DNA of 64,000 bases from Pisaster brevispinus (GCA_023634235.1 JAMKCF010000004.1:21670027-21734026), one strand, 5' to 3'. Positions 22,662 to 34,275 are shown, counted from the stretch's first letter. Numbers and translations are program-made. Notes: generated from the sequence alone by a model not told the origin.

Positions 22662-24473
22662 AAGTGTTAATGTGCATTTAAAGCTTTCATATTTAGATTT
22701 ACAATAATTATATGAAGAAGAAAAATTTAAGAAACCGGTAAATGGAAACATTGCGTAAATAACCACAAATCCCATGCGCTCTCGTGAGATCTTACAATCT
22801 CTCTGACGTCACACCTATCGCATTTTTGTGTTGAACAGTATTATCCACATACAATTATTATGTACAATTATTTTAAGGCTACATTTTTAGGATACTATAT
22901 CAGACAAAGCTGTCAACACTCCCTGATTCTGCAAAACAAATCCCTGAAAATAAACCAATCTTTCCATGTTCTGATGAACACATTTTAAAATCTCCCCGAT
23001 TATGGAGACTTTCCACCTAATACTTTGTTGAATATAATTCTACATTTCTCTCTGATTGTTGTACAAAATCTCTCCGATTGCAAATGTAAATGTTGGCAGA
23101 TCTGCTATAAAAAATGCCTACAAAAGGAGCTGTTTTCAAGCCTGAGTGCCATTGTGCACATGGCTTACAGTAGACTCGCACTTTGAAACGTTATGCCTAA
23201 TTTTGGTTGAATGTCTCCCTTCGTACGCATGTGGAAAGGTGCAGAATTGCAACTGATAAGAAAACTATAATGCTGGCCTAGATACCAGAACTACTTTCTG
23301 AAAATCATTATGGTTAGTATTGAAATATTATGATTTTACAATACGCAGGTCATACAGTTATTTAATCATTGTATTCATTAGCCTTGATAAAAACGCATCG
23401 GTGTGGACCAAGCAATGCCATGAAACAATATTCAGCTATTGATTTATCCATAAACCATTAAATTGGGGGGGGGGGGGTAAAAGTATCATAGACGGGGTGG
23501 GGTGCGGCCTCTGCACCACCACCCCCCACCAACCAACCAGGGGGGGGGGGTAGTTTGAACAAAGGTGTGGGGTGTTAAAAAATGTAGCATTGAGGTTCAT
23601 TTCAGGCATCATACTCATTTTGTTCACATGGATAACTTCTCTTTTTTCTGTATATAGCATTTGGCTTAACGCGCCACAGGTTTATTGCTCAAATCAGTTG
23701 CTGTGGGTCAAGTTCATTCAACGATTTTTTACATTTTATAAGCGTGAAGTTAAGTCAACTGACTGAAAATAATGTCACTAATAGCTGCATAATACTCGTA
23801 GCAGAAACCTTCAAGTCGCACATTGCTACCTTTGTTATACATGCAGTTTAGCTACAACGACGCCATCAATTTGGCCATTTTAAAAGCAAAAGGCAAACAT
23901 GTGTCGTGGAGATGCAGTTGTGCACATCATCAGAATGTTAAGCTTTTGCGTACAGTTACAAACACTGAAATGATTTTCACAAACTTTAACAAGTAAGATA
24001 CACTAATTAAATTAATGATATTTTCAATATTAACAGTTAATAAAGCATTCTGCGTAAATTCGGTGAACGATCTTTAAAAATGATTTCATCTGAGAAAACC
24101 AACATTGAGTTAATATAATATATCACTATTATTCTTTTAAATGAATTAGTTCGAGTTGTTTGAAGCATTGTGACTAAAACGTATTCCACTTTCTTAGATC
24201 TGTTGTATGTTAATTTTTCTCAGATTGGAATGGCGATCATTTGTTTTTTTCATTGGTAATTGTTCTTAACATCAGTTCAATAACTTACAAAATCACAAAC
24301 CAGTACAAATTCTGCACAGCAATTTGACAATAATTGTCTGAAAGTTGACACAGTTTGAAAGTCTAGAACAGCCATCGAAAACCCCGCAAAGCGTTGAGGC
24401 TTATATACCGGTGCCACAATCGTAGAAAATCAACATCAGCACGATTTGTTGAGTGCTGTTTGTTGTTTTTGTT

Positions 24474-24905
24474 CTTGTTTTGTTTTTTGGGGGGGTTTTG
24501 GGGTTTGTTTTTTGGGGGGGGTTTTTTTGTTTTGGTTTTTTGGGGTTTTTTTTGGGGGGGGGGTTATTTTTGGTTTGTTTGTTTGTTTGTTTGATGGAGT
24601 GTTGGGGGTGTTTGTTTGTTTGTTTGTTGGGGTGTTTGTTTGTTTGTTTGTTGGGGTGTTTGTTTGTTTGTTTGTTTGTTGGGGTGTTTGTTGGGGTGTT
24701 TGTTTGTTTGTTTGTTTGTTTGTTTGTTTGTTTGTTTGTTTGTTTGTTGGGGTGTTTGTTTGTTTGTTTGTTGGGGTGTTGGGGTGTTTGTTTGTTTGTT
24801 TGTTTGTTTGTTGGGGTGTTTGTTTGTTTGTTTGTTTGTTGGGGTGTTGGGGTGTTTGTTTGTTTGTTTGTTGGGTTTGTTTGTTTGTTGGGTTGGGGTA
24901 ATTGT
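24474..24905 (+). repeat. G-rich TTTG / TTGGGGTG block, copy 1
   Basis: Runs of GTTT alternate with TTGGGGTG, preceded by G runs of up to nine bases. The plus strand is almost free of C, so it has many GGGG tracts and a strong strand asymmetry. The reading frames on both strands (CLFV or TNKQ repeats) are low-complexity artefacts. Confidence 0.95.
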
Positions 24906-25351
24906 TGGATTTGCTTGATTGTTGTTGTTTTAACAAATTCTATTGGTTGGTTGGTTTATCGTAGAAGATATTAATTGAGTTAACTCTAAACAATATCATT
25001 TGGTTTTACTTCACCGATGTGTGTAAAGCACTGTATACTCGGTACTTTCCCCACGAGTCCTGTGAATAAAATAGAATGTCAACGTTAACACCATAGCCAC
25101 TGCTTGCGTGAAGCAATTGTGCATATTACTGGGGAAATGGCATGTCTGGTACCTGTAAAACACTGCTTGCATTATTGCACTGTGATGGCTGTGTGTTATT
25201 TGCACCAGTTTCCACACATGGTCAACACGCACACGCGAAACTTGGTCAGGAAACTTTTTTAATCATGGCATCCGCCGTTCCGCCCCGTATCGTTTCTTTG
25301 ACAATTACCAAAGGTGTCCAGTGTCTTTAAGGATTAAGTTTTTAAGAATTT

Positions 25352-25551
25352 AAGGATTTAAAATGAATTTTTTCTCTTCAAAATAACCAATTATATACTG
25401 ATTTATTTATTTCAGAAAGGTAGGTAGCCAACAAGGTTTATGGTTTAGAGAAAGTTTCTTTAAATTTGTTGGCTATTAACCTTTCTGAAATAAATAAATC
25501 AGTACATAATTGGTTATTTTGAAGAGAAAAAAAATCATTTTAAATCCTTAA
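25352..25551. repeat. Fold-back hairpin element, array copy 1
   Basis: The left arm from 'aaggatttaaaatga' through 'ccaattatatactgatttat' and 'ctttctgaaa'-complement is mirrored by 'ctttctgaaataaataaatc' and 'tggttattttgaagagaaaa' through 'taaatcctta'. Arms are about 80 bases and the loop about 35. The second copy is at about 29038-29237; copy 3 of the array ends before it. Confidence 0.9.
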
Positions 25552-25697
25552 AAGATATTCTGGATAAGGGGCAAGGAGTTAAACCTCAACTAAAATTGTA
25601 ACTGCAGGTACAGAACTTTGTTTAAATTAAATGTGTTTTATTTTGTCATTTCCAATGCTTATTTTACAACATTTGGTTTGCAATCAATATTTAAACA

Positions 25698-25834
25698 AGT
25701 GACTCGTGACTCGGACTCGGACCAAGTGTCTCGTGACTCGGACTCGGACTCGGACCAAGTGACTCGGGACTCGGACTCGGACTCGGACCTAATGACTCGT
25801 GACTCGGACTCGGACTCGACACAGGTGACTCGAC
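25698..25834 (+). repeat. GACTCG minisatellite, array copy 1
   Basis: Hexamers GACTCG and GGACTC recur, punctuated by 'gaccaagtgtctcgt'-like spacers. Translated on plus it reads as Asp-Ser repeats, on minus as Ser-Pro repeats, but no start context or splice context supports coding. The second copy lies at 29384-29520 and differs little. Confidence 0.9.
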
Positions 25835-25847
25835 TACAAAACTGATT

Positions 25848-28800
25848 AATGAGTCTACTTTACAATGAAAATGAGCTCTTATAACTAATTTAGATAATAT
25901 ATCCATGCATCGTGAGACAAGAAATACAGGTACATGTGGTGGGACACGTTGCTGTCGGATTGGGGCAATGGGGCTATAAAAAGCGTTGAAATGGTAGGAA
26001 ATGAATATGGTTGGACAGATGTTTCAAAGGTAGAATTTTATATAATGAACCCTCACAAATATCCCTCCAAAATTGTGTGGTTTTTCCTTTTACTTCGTGA
26101 ACTAACACCGGCCAACATTTTTTTAGAACTAGAACCAGATTTCTGACTCCACAAAATGATAGATCGTGTTTAGTTCATGAAGTAAAAGGAAACCACACAA
26201 TTTAGAGGGTTGTTTTTTAATTCATTATATTCTACTTTTTTTTAAAACCTTTCCAACCATATTCATTTCATAACAAACGTTTTTGTGGACCAAGGCGCCC
26301 AATCCAAAAGAAACGTGTCCCTTTAAGTGTTAATGTGCATTTAAAGCTTTCATATTTAGATTTACAATAATTATATGAAGAAGAAAAATTTAAGAAACCG
26401 GTAAATGGAAACATTGCGTAAATTAATAACCACAAATCCCATGCGCTCTCGTGAGATCTTACAATCTCTCTGACGTCACACCTATCGCATTTTTGTGTTG
26501 AACAGTATTATCCACATACAATTATTATGTACAATTATTTTAAGGCTACATTTTTAGGATACTATATCAGACAAAGCTGTCAACACTCCCTGATTCTGCA
26601 AAACAAATCCCTGAAAATAAACCAATCTGTCCATGTTCTGATGAACACATTTTAAAATCTCCCCGATTATGGAGGCTTTCCACCTAGTACTTTGTTGAAT
26701 ATAATTCAAAATTCCTCTCTGATTGTTGTACAAAATCTCTCCGATTGCAAATGTAAATGTTGGCAGATCTGCTATAAAAAATGCCTTCAAAAGGAGCTGT
26801 TTTCAAGCCTGAGTGCCATTGTGCACATGGCTTACAGTAGACTCGCACTTTGAAACGTTATGCCTAATTTTGGTTGAATGTCTCCCTTCGTACGCATGTG
26901 GAAAGGTGCAGAATTGCAACTGATAAGAAAACTATAATGCTGGCCTAGATACCAGAACTACTTTCTGAAAATCATTATGGTTAGTATTGAAATATTATGA
27001 TTTTACAATACGCAGGTCATACAGTTATTTAATCATTGTATTCATTAGCCTTGATAAAAACGCATCGGTGTGGACCAAGCAATGCCATGGAACAATATTC
27101 AGCTATTGATTTATCCATAAACCATTAAATTGGGGGGGGGGGGGTAAAAGTATCATAGACGGGGTGGGGGTGCGGCCTCTGCACCACCACCCCCCACCAA
27201 CCAACCAGGGGGGGGGGTAGTTTGAACAAAGGTGTGGGGTGTTAAAAAATGTAGCATTGAGGTTCATTTCAGGCATCATACTCATTTTGTTCACATGGAT
27301 AACTTCTCTTTTTTCTGTATATAGCATTTGGCTTAACGCGCCACAGGTTTATTGCTCAAATCAGTTGCTGTGGGTCAAGTTCATTCAACGATTTTTTACA
27401 TTTTATAAGCGTGAAGTTAAGTCAACTGACTGAAAATAATGTCACTAATAGCTGCATAATACTCGTAGCAGAAACCTTCAAGTCGCACATTGCTACCTTT
27501 GTTATACATGCAGTTTAGCTACAACGACGCCATCAATTTGGCCATTTTAAAAGCAAAAGGCAAACATGTGTCGTGGAGATGCAGTTGTGCACATCATCAG
27601 AATGTTAAGCTTTTGCGTACAGTTACAAACACTGAAATGATTTTCACAAACTTTAACAAGTAAGATACACTAATTAAATTAATGATATTTTCAATATTAA
27701 CAGTTAATAAAGCATTCTGCGTAAATTCGGTGAACGATCTTTAAAAATGATTTCATCTGAGAAAACCAACATTGAGTTAATATAATATATCACTATTATT
27801 CTTTGAAATTAATTAGTTCGAGTTGTTTGAAGCATTGTGACTAAAACGTATTCCACTTTCTCAGATCTGTTGTATGTTAATTTTTCTCAGATTGGAATGG
27901 CGATCATTTGTTTTTTTCATTGGTAATTGTTCTTAACATCAATTCAATAACTTACAAAATCACAAACCAGTACAAATTCTGCACAGCAATTTGACAATAA
28001 TTGTCTGAAAGTTGACACAGTTTGAAAGTCTAGAACAGCCATCGAAAACCCCGCAAAGCGTTGAGGCTTATATACCGGTGCCACAATCGTAGAAAATCAA
28101 CATCAGCACGATTTGTTGGGTGCTGTTTGTTGTTTTTGTTCTTGTTTTGTTTTTTGGGGGGGTTTTGGGGTTTGTTTTTTGGGTTTTTTTTTTGTTTTTT
28201 TTTTGTTTTGTTTTTTTTTTTGGGGGGGGTTATTTTTGGTTTGTTTGTTTGTTTGTTTGATGGAGTGTTGGGGGTGTTTGTTTGTTTGTTTGTTGGGGTG
28301 TTTGTTTGTTTGTTTGTTGGGGTGTTTGTTTGTTTGTTTGTTTGTTGGGGTGTTTGTTTGTTTGTTTGTTTGTTTGTTTGTTTGTTTGTTTGTTTGTTTG
28401 TTTGTTTGTTTGTTTGTTTGTTTGTTTGTTTGTTTGTTGGGGTGTTTGTTTGTTTGTTTGTTGGGGTGTTGGGGTGTTTGTTTGTTTGTTTGTTTGTTTG
28501 TTGGGGTGTTTGTTTGTTTGTTTGTTGGGGTGTTGGGGTGTTTGTTTGTTTGTTTGTTGGGTTTGTTTGTTTGTTGGGTTGGGGTAATTGTTGGATTTGC
28601 TTGATTGTTGTTGTTTTAACAAATTCTATTGGTTGGTTGGTTTATCGTAGAAGATATTAATTGAGTTAACTCTAAACAATATCATTTGGTTTTACTTCAC
28701 CGATGTGTGTAAAGCACTGTATACTCGGTACTTTCCCCACGAGTCCTGTGAATAAAATAGAATGTCAACGTTAACACCATAGCCACTGCTTGCGTGAAGC

Positions 28801-29532
28801 AATTGTGCATATTACCGGGGAAATGGCATGTCTGGTACCTGTAAAACACTGCTTGCATTATTGCACTGTGATGGCTGTGTGTTATTTGCACCAGTTTCCA
28901 CACATGGTCAACACGCACACGCGAAACTTGGTCAGGAAACTTTTTTAATCATGGCATCCGCCGTTCCGCCCCGTATCGTTTCTTTGACAATTACCAAAGG
29001 TGTCCAGTGTCTTTAAGGATTAAGTTTTTAAGAATTTAAGGATTTAAAATGAATTTTTTCTCTTCAAAATAACCAATTATATACTGATTTATTTATTTCA
29101 GAAAGGTAGGTAGCCAACAAGGTTTATGGTTTAGAGAAAGTTTCTTTAAATTTGTTGGCTATTAACCTTTCTGAAATAAATAAATCAGTACATAATTGGT
29201 TATTTTGAAGAGAAAAAAAATCATTTTAAATCCTTAAAAGATATTCTGGATAAGGGGCAAGGAGTTAAACCTCAACTAAAATTGTAACTGCAGGTACAGA
29301 ACTTTGTTTAAATTAAATGTGTTTTATTTTGTCATTTCCAATGCTTATTTTACAACATTTGGTTTGCCATCAATATTTAAACAAGTGACTCGTGACTCGG
29401 ACTCGGACCAAGTGTCTCGTGACTCGGACTCGGACTCGGACCAAGTGACTCGGGACTCGGACTCGGACTCGGACCTAATGACTCGTGACTCGGACTCGGA
29501 CTCGACACAGGTGACTCGACTACAAAACTGAT
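25848..29532 (+). repeat. Array unit, copy 2 (3685 bp)
   Basis: Complete unit, closest to copy 1. The length difference is mainly in the TTTG block (28141-28594), which has a longer uninterrupted TTTG run, and in poly-T/G tracts just before it. Confidence 0.9.
28141..28594 (+). repeat. G-rich TTTG / TTGGGGTG block, copy 2
   Basis: As in copy 1, with a central run of some 23 consecutive TTTG units and fewer TTGGGGTG interruptions. Confidence 0.95.
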
Positions 29533-30487
29533 TAATGAGTCTACTTTACAATGAAAATGAGCTCTTATAACTAATTTAGATAATATATCCATGCATCGTG
29601 AGACAAGAAATACAGGTACATGTGGTGGGACACGTTGCTGTCGGATTGGGGCAATGGGGCTATAAAAAGCGTTGAAATGGTAGGAAATGAATATGGTTGG
29701 ACAGATGTTTCAAAGGTAGAATTTTATATAATGAACCCTCACAAATATCCCTCCAAAATTGTGTGGTTTTTCCTTTTACTTCGTGAACTAACACCGGCCA
29801 ACATTTTTTTAGAACTAGAACCAGATTTCTGACTCCACAAAATGATAGATCGTGTTTAGTTCATGAAGTAAAAGGAAACCACACAATTTAGAGGGTTGTT
29901 TTTTAATTCATTATATTCTACTTTTTTTTTTTAAACCTTTCCAACCATATTCATTTCAACACAAACGTTTTTGTGGACCAAGGGCCCAATCCAAAAGAAA
30001 CGTGTCCCTTTAAGTGTTAATGTGCATTTAAAGCTTTCATATTTAGATTTACAATAATTATATGAAGAAGAAAAATTTAAGAAACCGGTAAATGGAAACA
30101 TTGCGTAAATAACCACAAATCCCATGCGCTCTCGTGAGATCTTACAATCTCTCTGACGTCACACCTATCGCATTTTTGTGTTGAACAGTATTATCCACAT
30201 ACAATTATTATGTACAATTATTTTAAGGCTACATTTTTAGGATACTATATAAGACAAAGCTGTCAACACTCCCTGATTCTGCAAAAAAAATCCCTGAAAA
30301 TAAACCAATCTTTCCATGTTCTGATGAACACATTTTAAAATCTCCCCGATTATGGAGACTTTCCACCTAATACTTTGTTGAATATAATTCTACATTTCTC
30401 TCTGATTGTTGTACCAAATCTCTCCGATTGCAAATGTAAATGTTGGCAGCTCTGCTATAAAAATTGCCTACAAAAGGAGCTGTTTCA

Positions 30488-30598
30488 AGCCTTTGTAATT
30501 TTGTATATTTTATCTCTTTGTAATTTGACTGCAACTCAGCCTTCGGCTGCGATGGTCTTTGTTTTTTAATAAATCATTTCAAATCCAAATCCAAATGG
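30488..30598 (+). mobile_element. LINE 3'-tail insertion private to array copy 3
   Basis: Where copies 1 and 2 read 'tcaagcctgagtgccattg', copy 3 has about 100 bases of unrelated sequence with 'ctcagccttcggctgcgat', 'gtctttgttttttaataaat' and a repeated 'aaatcc' tail. This resembles the 3' end of a CR1-like LINE. Confidence 0.65.
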
Positions 30599-31891
30599 CT
30601 TACAGTAGACTCGCACTTTGAAATGTTATACCTAATTTTGGTTGAATGTCTCCCTTCGTACGCATGTGGAAAGGTGCAGAATTGCAACTGATAAGAAAAC
30701 TATAATGCTGGCCTAGATACCAGAACTACTTTCTGAAAATCATTATGGTTAGTATTGAAATATTATGATTTTACAATACGCAGGTCATACAGTTATTTAA
30801 TCATTGTATTCATTAGCCTTGATAAAAACGCATCGGTGTGGACCAAGCAATGCCATGGAACAATATTCAGCTATTGATTTATCCATAAACCATTAAATTG
30901 GGGGGGGGTGTAAAAGTATCAAAGACGGGGTGGGGGTGCGGCCTGTGCACCCCCACCCCCACCAACCAACCAGGGTGGGGGTAGTTTGAACAAAGGTGTG
31001 GGGGTGTTAAAAAATGTAGCATTGAGGTTCATTTCAGGCATCATGAGTCATTTTGTTCACATGGATAACTTCTCCTTTTTTTCTGTATATAGCATTTGGC
31101 TTAACGAGCCACAGGTTTAATGATCAAATCAGTTGCTGTGGGTCAAGTTCATTCAACGATTTTTTACATTTTATAAGCGTGAAGTTAAGTCAACTGACTG
31201 AAAATAATGTCACTAATAGCTGCATAATACTCGTAGCAGAAACCTTCAAGTCGCACATTGCTACCTTTGTTATACATGCAGTTTAGCTACAACGACGCCA
31301 TCAATTTGGCCATTTTAAAAGCAAAAGGCAAACATGTGTCGTGGAGATGCAGTTGTGCACATCATCAGAATGTTAAGCTTTTGCGTACAGTTACAAACAC
31401 TGAAATGATTTTCACAAACTTTAACAAGTAAGATACACTAATTAAATTTATGATATTTTCAATATTAACAGTTAATAAAGCATTCTGCGTAAATTCGGTG
31501 AACGATCTTTAAAAATGATTTCATCTGAGAAAACCAACATTGAGTTAATATAATATATCACTATTATTCTTTGAAATTAATTAGTTCGAGTTGTTTGAAG
31601 CATTGTGACTAACGTATTCCACTTTCTCAGATCTGTTTTATGTTCATTTTTCTCAGATTGGAATGGCGATCATTTGTTTTTTTCATTGGTAATTGTTCTT
31701 AACATCAGTTCAATAACTTACAAAATCACAAACCAGTACAAATTCTGCACAGCAATTTGACAATAATTGTCTGAAAGTTGACACAGTTTGAAAGTCTAGA
31801 ACAGCCATCGAAAACCCCGCAAAGCGTTGAAGCATTATACCGGTGCCACAATCGTAGAAAATCAACATCAGCACGATTTGTTGAGTGCTGT

Positions 31892-32335
31892 TTGTTGTTT
31901 TTGTTGTTGTTGTTGTTGTTTTTGTTTTGTTTGTTTTTTGTTTTTTTGGTTTTTTTTGGGGGGGGGGTTATTTTTGGTTTGTTTGTTTGTTTGTTTGATG
32001 GGGTGTTGGGGGTGTTGGGGTGTTTGTTTGTTTGTTTGTTTGTTTGTTTGTTTGTTTGTTTGTTTGTTTGTTTGTTTGTTTGTTTGTTTGTTTGTTTGTT
32101 GGGGTGTTGGGGTGTTTGTTTGTTTGTTTGTTTGTTTGTTGGGGTGTTTGTTTGTTTGTTTGTTTGTTTGTTTGTTTGTTTGTTTGTTTGTTGGGGTGTT
32201 TGTTTGTTTGTTTGTTTGTTTGTTGGGGTGTTTGTTTGTTTGTTTGTTTGTTGGGGTGTTTGTTTGTTGGGGTGTTGGGGTGTTTGTTTGTTTGTTTGTT
32301 GGGTTTGTTTGTTTGTTGGGTTGGGGTAATTGTTG
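31892..32335 (+). repeat. G-rich TTTG / TTGGGGTG block, copy 3
   Basis: Same composition as copies 1 and 2 but a different order of TTGGGGTG interruptions. It is preceded by a (GTT)n run not seen in the other two. Confidence 0.95.
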
Positions 32336-32434
32336 GATTTGCTTGATTGTTGTTGTTTTAACAAATTGTATTGGTTGGTTGGTTTATCGTAGAAGATATT
32401 AATTGAGTTAACTCTAAACAATATCATTTGGTTT

Positions 32435-32595
32435 TACTTATACACCGATGTGTGTAAAGCACTGTATACTCGGTACTTTCCCCCCGAGTCCTGTGAATAA
32501 AACCACGGGCATATTACTTTGGTGGGATTTGAACCCATGACCCTTTCAATTCTAGAGGCACTGGACCACCGAGATTGCCTGGTAGCTATTTTGAG
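32435..32595 (-). mobile_element. tRNA-derived SINE-1 at the array boundary
   Basis: On the minus strand the head shows TGGTCCAGTG (A-box region) and GGGTTCAAATCCCACC (B-box), then a body 'gtaatatgcccgtgg' and 'gtaccgagtatacagtgctt'. Copies in plus orientation are at 41462 and 55388. Array copies 1 and 2 carry only the last ~75 bases of this SINE (about 24992-25066 and 28678-28752). Confidence 0.85.
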
Positions 32596-32995
32596 GCAGT
32601 TCGAAACCTGTATTTTAGCAGCGGATACCCGATGCAAATTTGACATTATGTTAACTCTAAATTTAAAATAAAGTAACTCCAAACACAGATAAGAAATGCC
32701 GTTTGTCGACCGGTGCTGAATTGTCTATTATATGAATTATTGCGCCGCAAGGATTAACAGTTTATCCGGATTGTCCATCTGATGATAATCAGTGCCTCGA
32801 ACATGACTCTTTAGTCCAAAAATGCCGAAAATTAAGGTCTTATTAAATCACCCCTGGTTTGCCCTGAGTTCCATTATGTTGTTACCAAAAAGTACACGGT
32901 TCATCCTCATACGGGCGTTGATAAGAAATTGTTTTCCTGTTGCATAATTCCATGTGTGATGGGGTTTGATGTTGAAACTGATGATTGGTGTAAGT

Positions 32996-33754
32996 CTACA
33001 GATCGAAATGGTAGCAGTTTTTCTCGGCTGTCATGGATGCGCCCCCAGCTTCCTTCGCAGTTTTGTCATTCAGCTCACAGGTCTTGTTTACTCCTTGGCT
33101 TGCGTCACGCACATTAAAGGAGCGGCAGAGTGGCTCGTCGCGGCACGCAGAACCACATGCAATCACACCCTCGACGGGCAACTCTCTGATGACATGACCG
33201 GTCAAACATTGGCTCAAGATACGGCCATTATCTGCAAGTGTGAGGCAGAACACTTTGTCGGGTGGTGTCTCGCAGATAGCATTGTAGGGTTGGCTGCAAG
33301 GTTTGTCCGCCCAGCGTCCATTAACTTGACCCCTCATCCTGGCGCAGTACTGGGTATAAGCCACATCTCCTTCACCATAATTCTTCTCTCCCTTGGCCCA
33401 ACCATCATACGGTACGCCGTCGTGTCCGATGCAGGACCATTCTCCTCCAGAGCCTTCACCCCTCTGGCAGCCGATCCAAAAATCCATATCCTGCAACCCT
33501 TTTCGTGTCACCATCTCCCACACAGCATTTTGCTCCGTCTTGGAAGTCAACACCACTAAAATACCACCTAGGTCTTTGCATCTTACGTCTGCCTGATACC
33601 ACGTCAGTCGTTCTACCATAATATGATAGCATGACCTTCCAACTTGCATCCAGTTGTTTTCAGAGGAGCATCTATCAGTCAGAACAGACGGCTGTAGCAG
33701 CAGTAGATGGATGGTCAACAAAAGCAGAGCAGTTTTAGTCTTCATCTCCATCAT
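32996..33754 (-). CDS. Secreted C-type-lectin-domain plus PAN/apple-domain protein, single exon
   Basis: 252 aa in one uninterrupted frame on the minus strand; ATG at 33754 (a second ATG follows directly), stop TAG at 32998-32996. Residues 1-26 form a signal peptide: a basic start followed by a long Leu-rich core. Residues about 28-162 are a C-type lectin domain, with WMQVGRSCY, DFWIGCQRGE, YCARMRGQVNGRWADKPC and a final AICE. The usual Ca2+/sugar-binding EPN or QPD tripeptide is replaced by EKN, and the WND motif by WAD, so classical sugar binding is doubtful. Residues about 170-252 are a Cys-rich PAN/apple-like module with CRSFNV and CELND. Proteins of this type act outside the cell in recognition or adhesion; the ligand is unknown. 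No TM segment follows, so secretion is likely. A further exon at either end cannot be excluded. Confidence 0.8.
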   Translation of the reverse strand: MMEMKTKTALLLLTIHLLLLQPSVLTDRCSSENNWMQVGRSCYHIMVERLTWYQADVRCKDLGGILVVLTSKTEQNAVWEMVTRKGLQDMDFWIGCQRGEGSGGEWSCIGHDGVPYDGWAKGEKNYGEGDVAYTQYCARMRGQVNGRWADKPCSQPYNAICETPPDKVFCLTLADNGRILSQCLTGHVIRELPVEGVIACGSACRDEPLCRSFNVRDASQGVNKTCELNDKTAKEAGGASMTAEKNCYHFDL

Positions 33755-34275
33755 GACTCCGAATTTGTAGAGCTGTTAAACTCCCTTAGCTGACAAGACA
33801 GCATCTGACACCCAGCCTCCGGGCTGTGCGTTCTTAAACTCGAAAGCAGCTCCATGGCAACAGTATCCTGGTGAGAGGCTTTACCACCCCAAACACTGCA
33901 ACGAAGTACCTTGGAGTTTGGTGTAAAAAAAAGAAAATGGTGGCGCTGTCAGATGAGAGTGGTACTTGGGAAAGAACTTTAATTGTTGTCATTGTGGGCG
34001 GGATTCATAGGAAAGAAATGAGCTATTAAACGTCACAATAGCCGATGGAAAATTCGAGAGGGTGGAGCTGGGATTTTGTGGGCCTTCCATAAAAAGGTTA
34101 AAACGGACAAATAAAATCCTTAGTACATGTACTACCCTCCTTCCCGCCCCTCCCTGAGCCGCTGACTTGGACAAGTCTAGTAAGTTGCAAGTATACCAAT
34201 CCCCGGTATGGGTCAGAGGTTATTCCCTGCCCCATACTTTTTCGTACTATTGTCCTCTTATACAGAAGTACCCCC

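Larger units (their letters stand above)
22184..25847 (+). repeat. Array unit, copy 1 (3664 bp)
   Basis: Complete unit. The left boundary is set by loss of similarity to the other copies upstream of 'taatgagtctac'. The MITE-K inverted ends lie at 22278 (GGGACACGTTGCTGTCGG) and 22661 (inverse, 'cgtgtccctt'). Confidence 0.9.
22184..32502 (+). repeat. Head-to-tail tandem array of a 3.66-3.69 kb unit, about 2.8 copies
   Basis: The unit begins 'taatgagtctactttacaat' at 22184, 25848 and 29533. Spacings are 3664 and 3685 bases. Copies 1 and 2 are nearly identical over thousands of bases, with scattered single-base changes and different microsatellite lengths. Copy 3 is somewhat more diverged and lacks the last part of the unit. 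Each unit holds, in order, a long-inverted-repeat MITE, a non-coding AT-rich stretch, a G-run hairpin, a G-rich TTTG block and a SINE tail; copies 1 and 2 then add a fold-back hairpin and a GACTCG minisatellite. I see no protein gene in the unit. Long reading frames over the TTTG block exist only because the simple repeat has no stops. Confidence 0.95.
29533..32502 (+). repeat. Array unit, copy 3 (partial, 2970 bp)
   Basis: Matches copies 1 and 2 until 'gtgaataaaa' at 32502, then continues into a full SINE-1 rather than the rest of the unit. More single-base differences than between copies 1 and 2 (for example in the G-run hairpin at 30899-30990), plus a private insertion at 30488-30598. Confidence 0.9.

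Noticed and set aside
24436..24974. Long reading frames on both strands over the TTTG block (Cys-Leu-Phe-Val or Thr-Asn-Lys-Gln repeats), repeated in all array copies
   Set aside because: They arise because the simple repeat has no stop codons in several frames at once; no domain, signal or splice context supports a protein.
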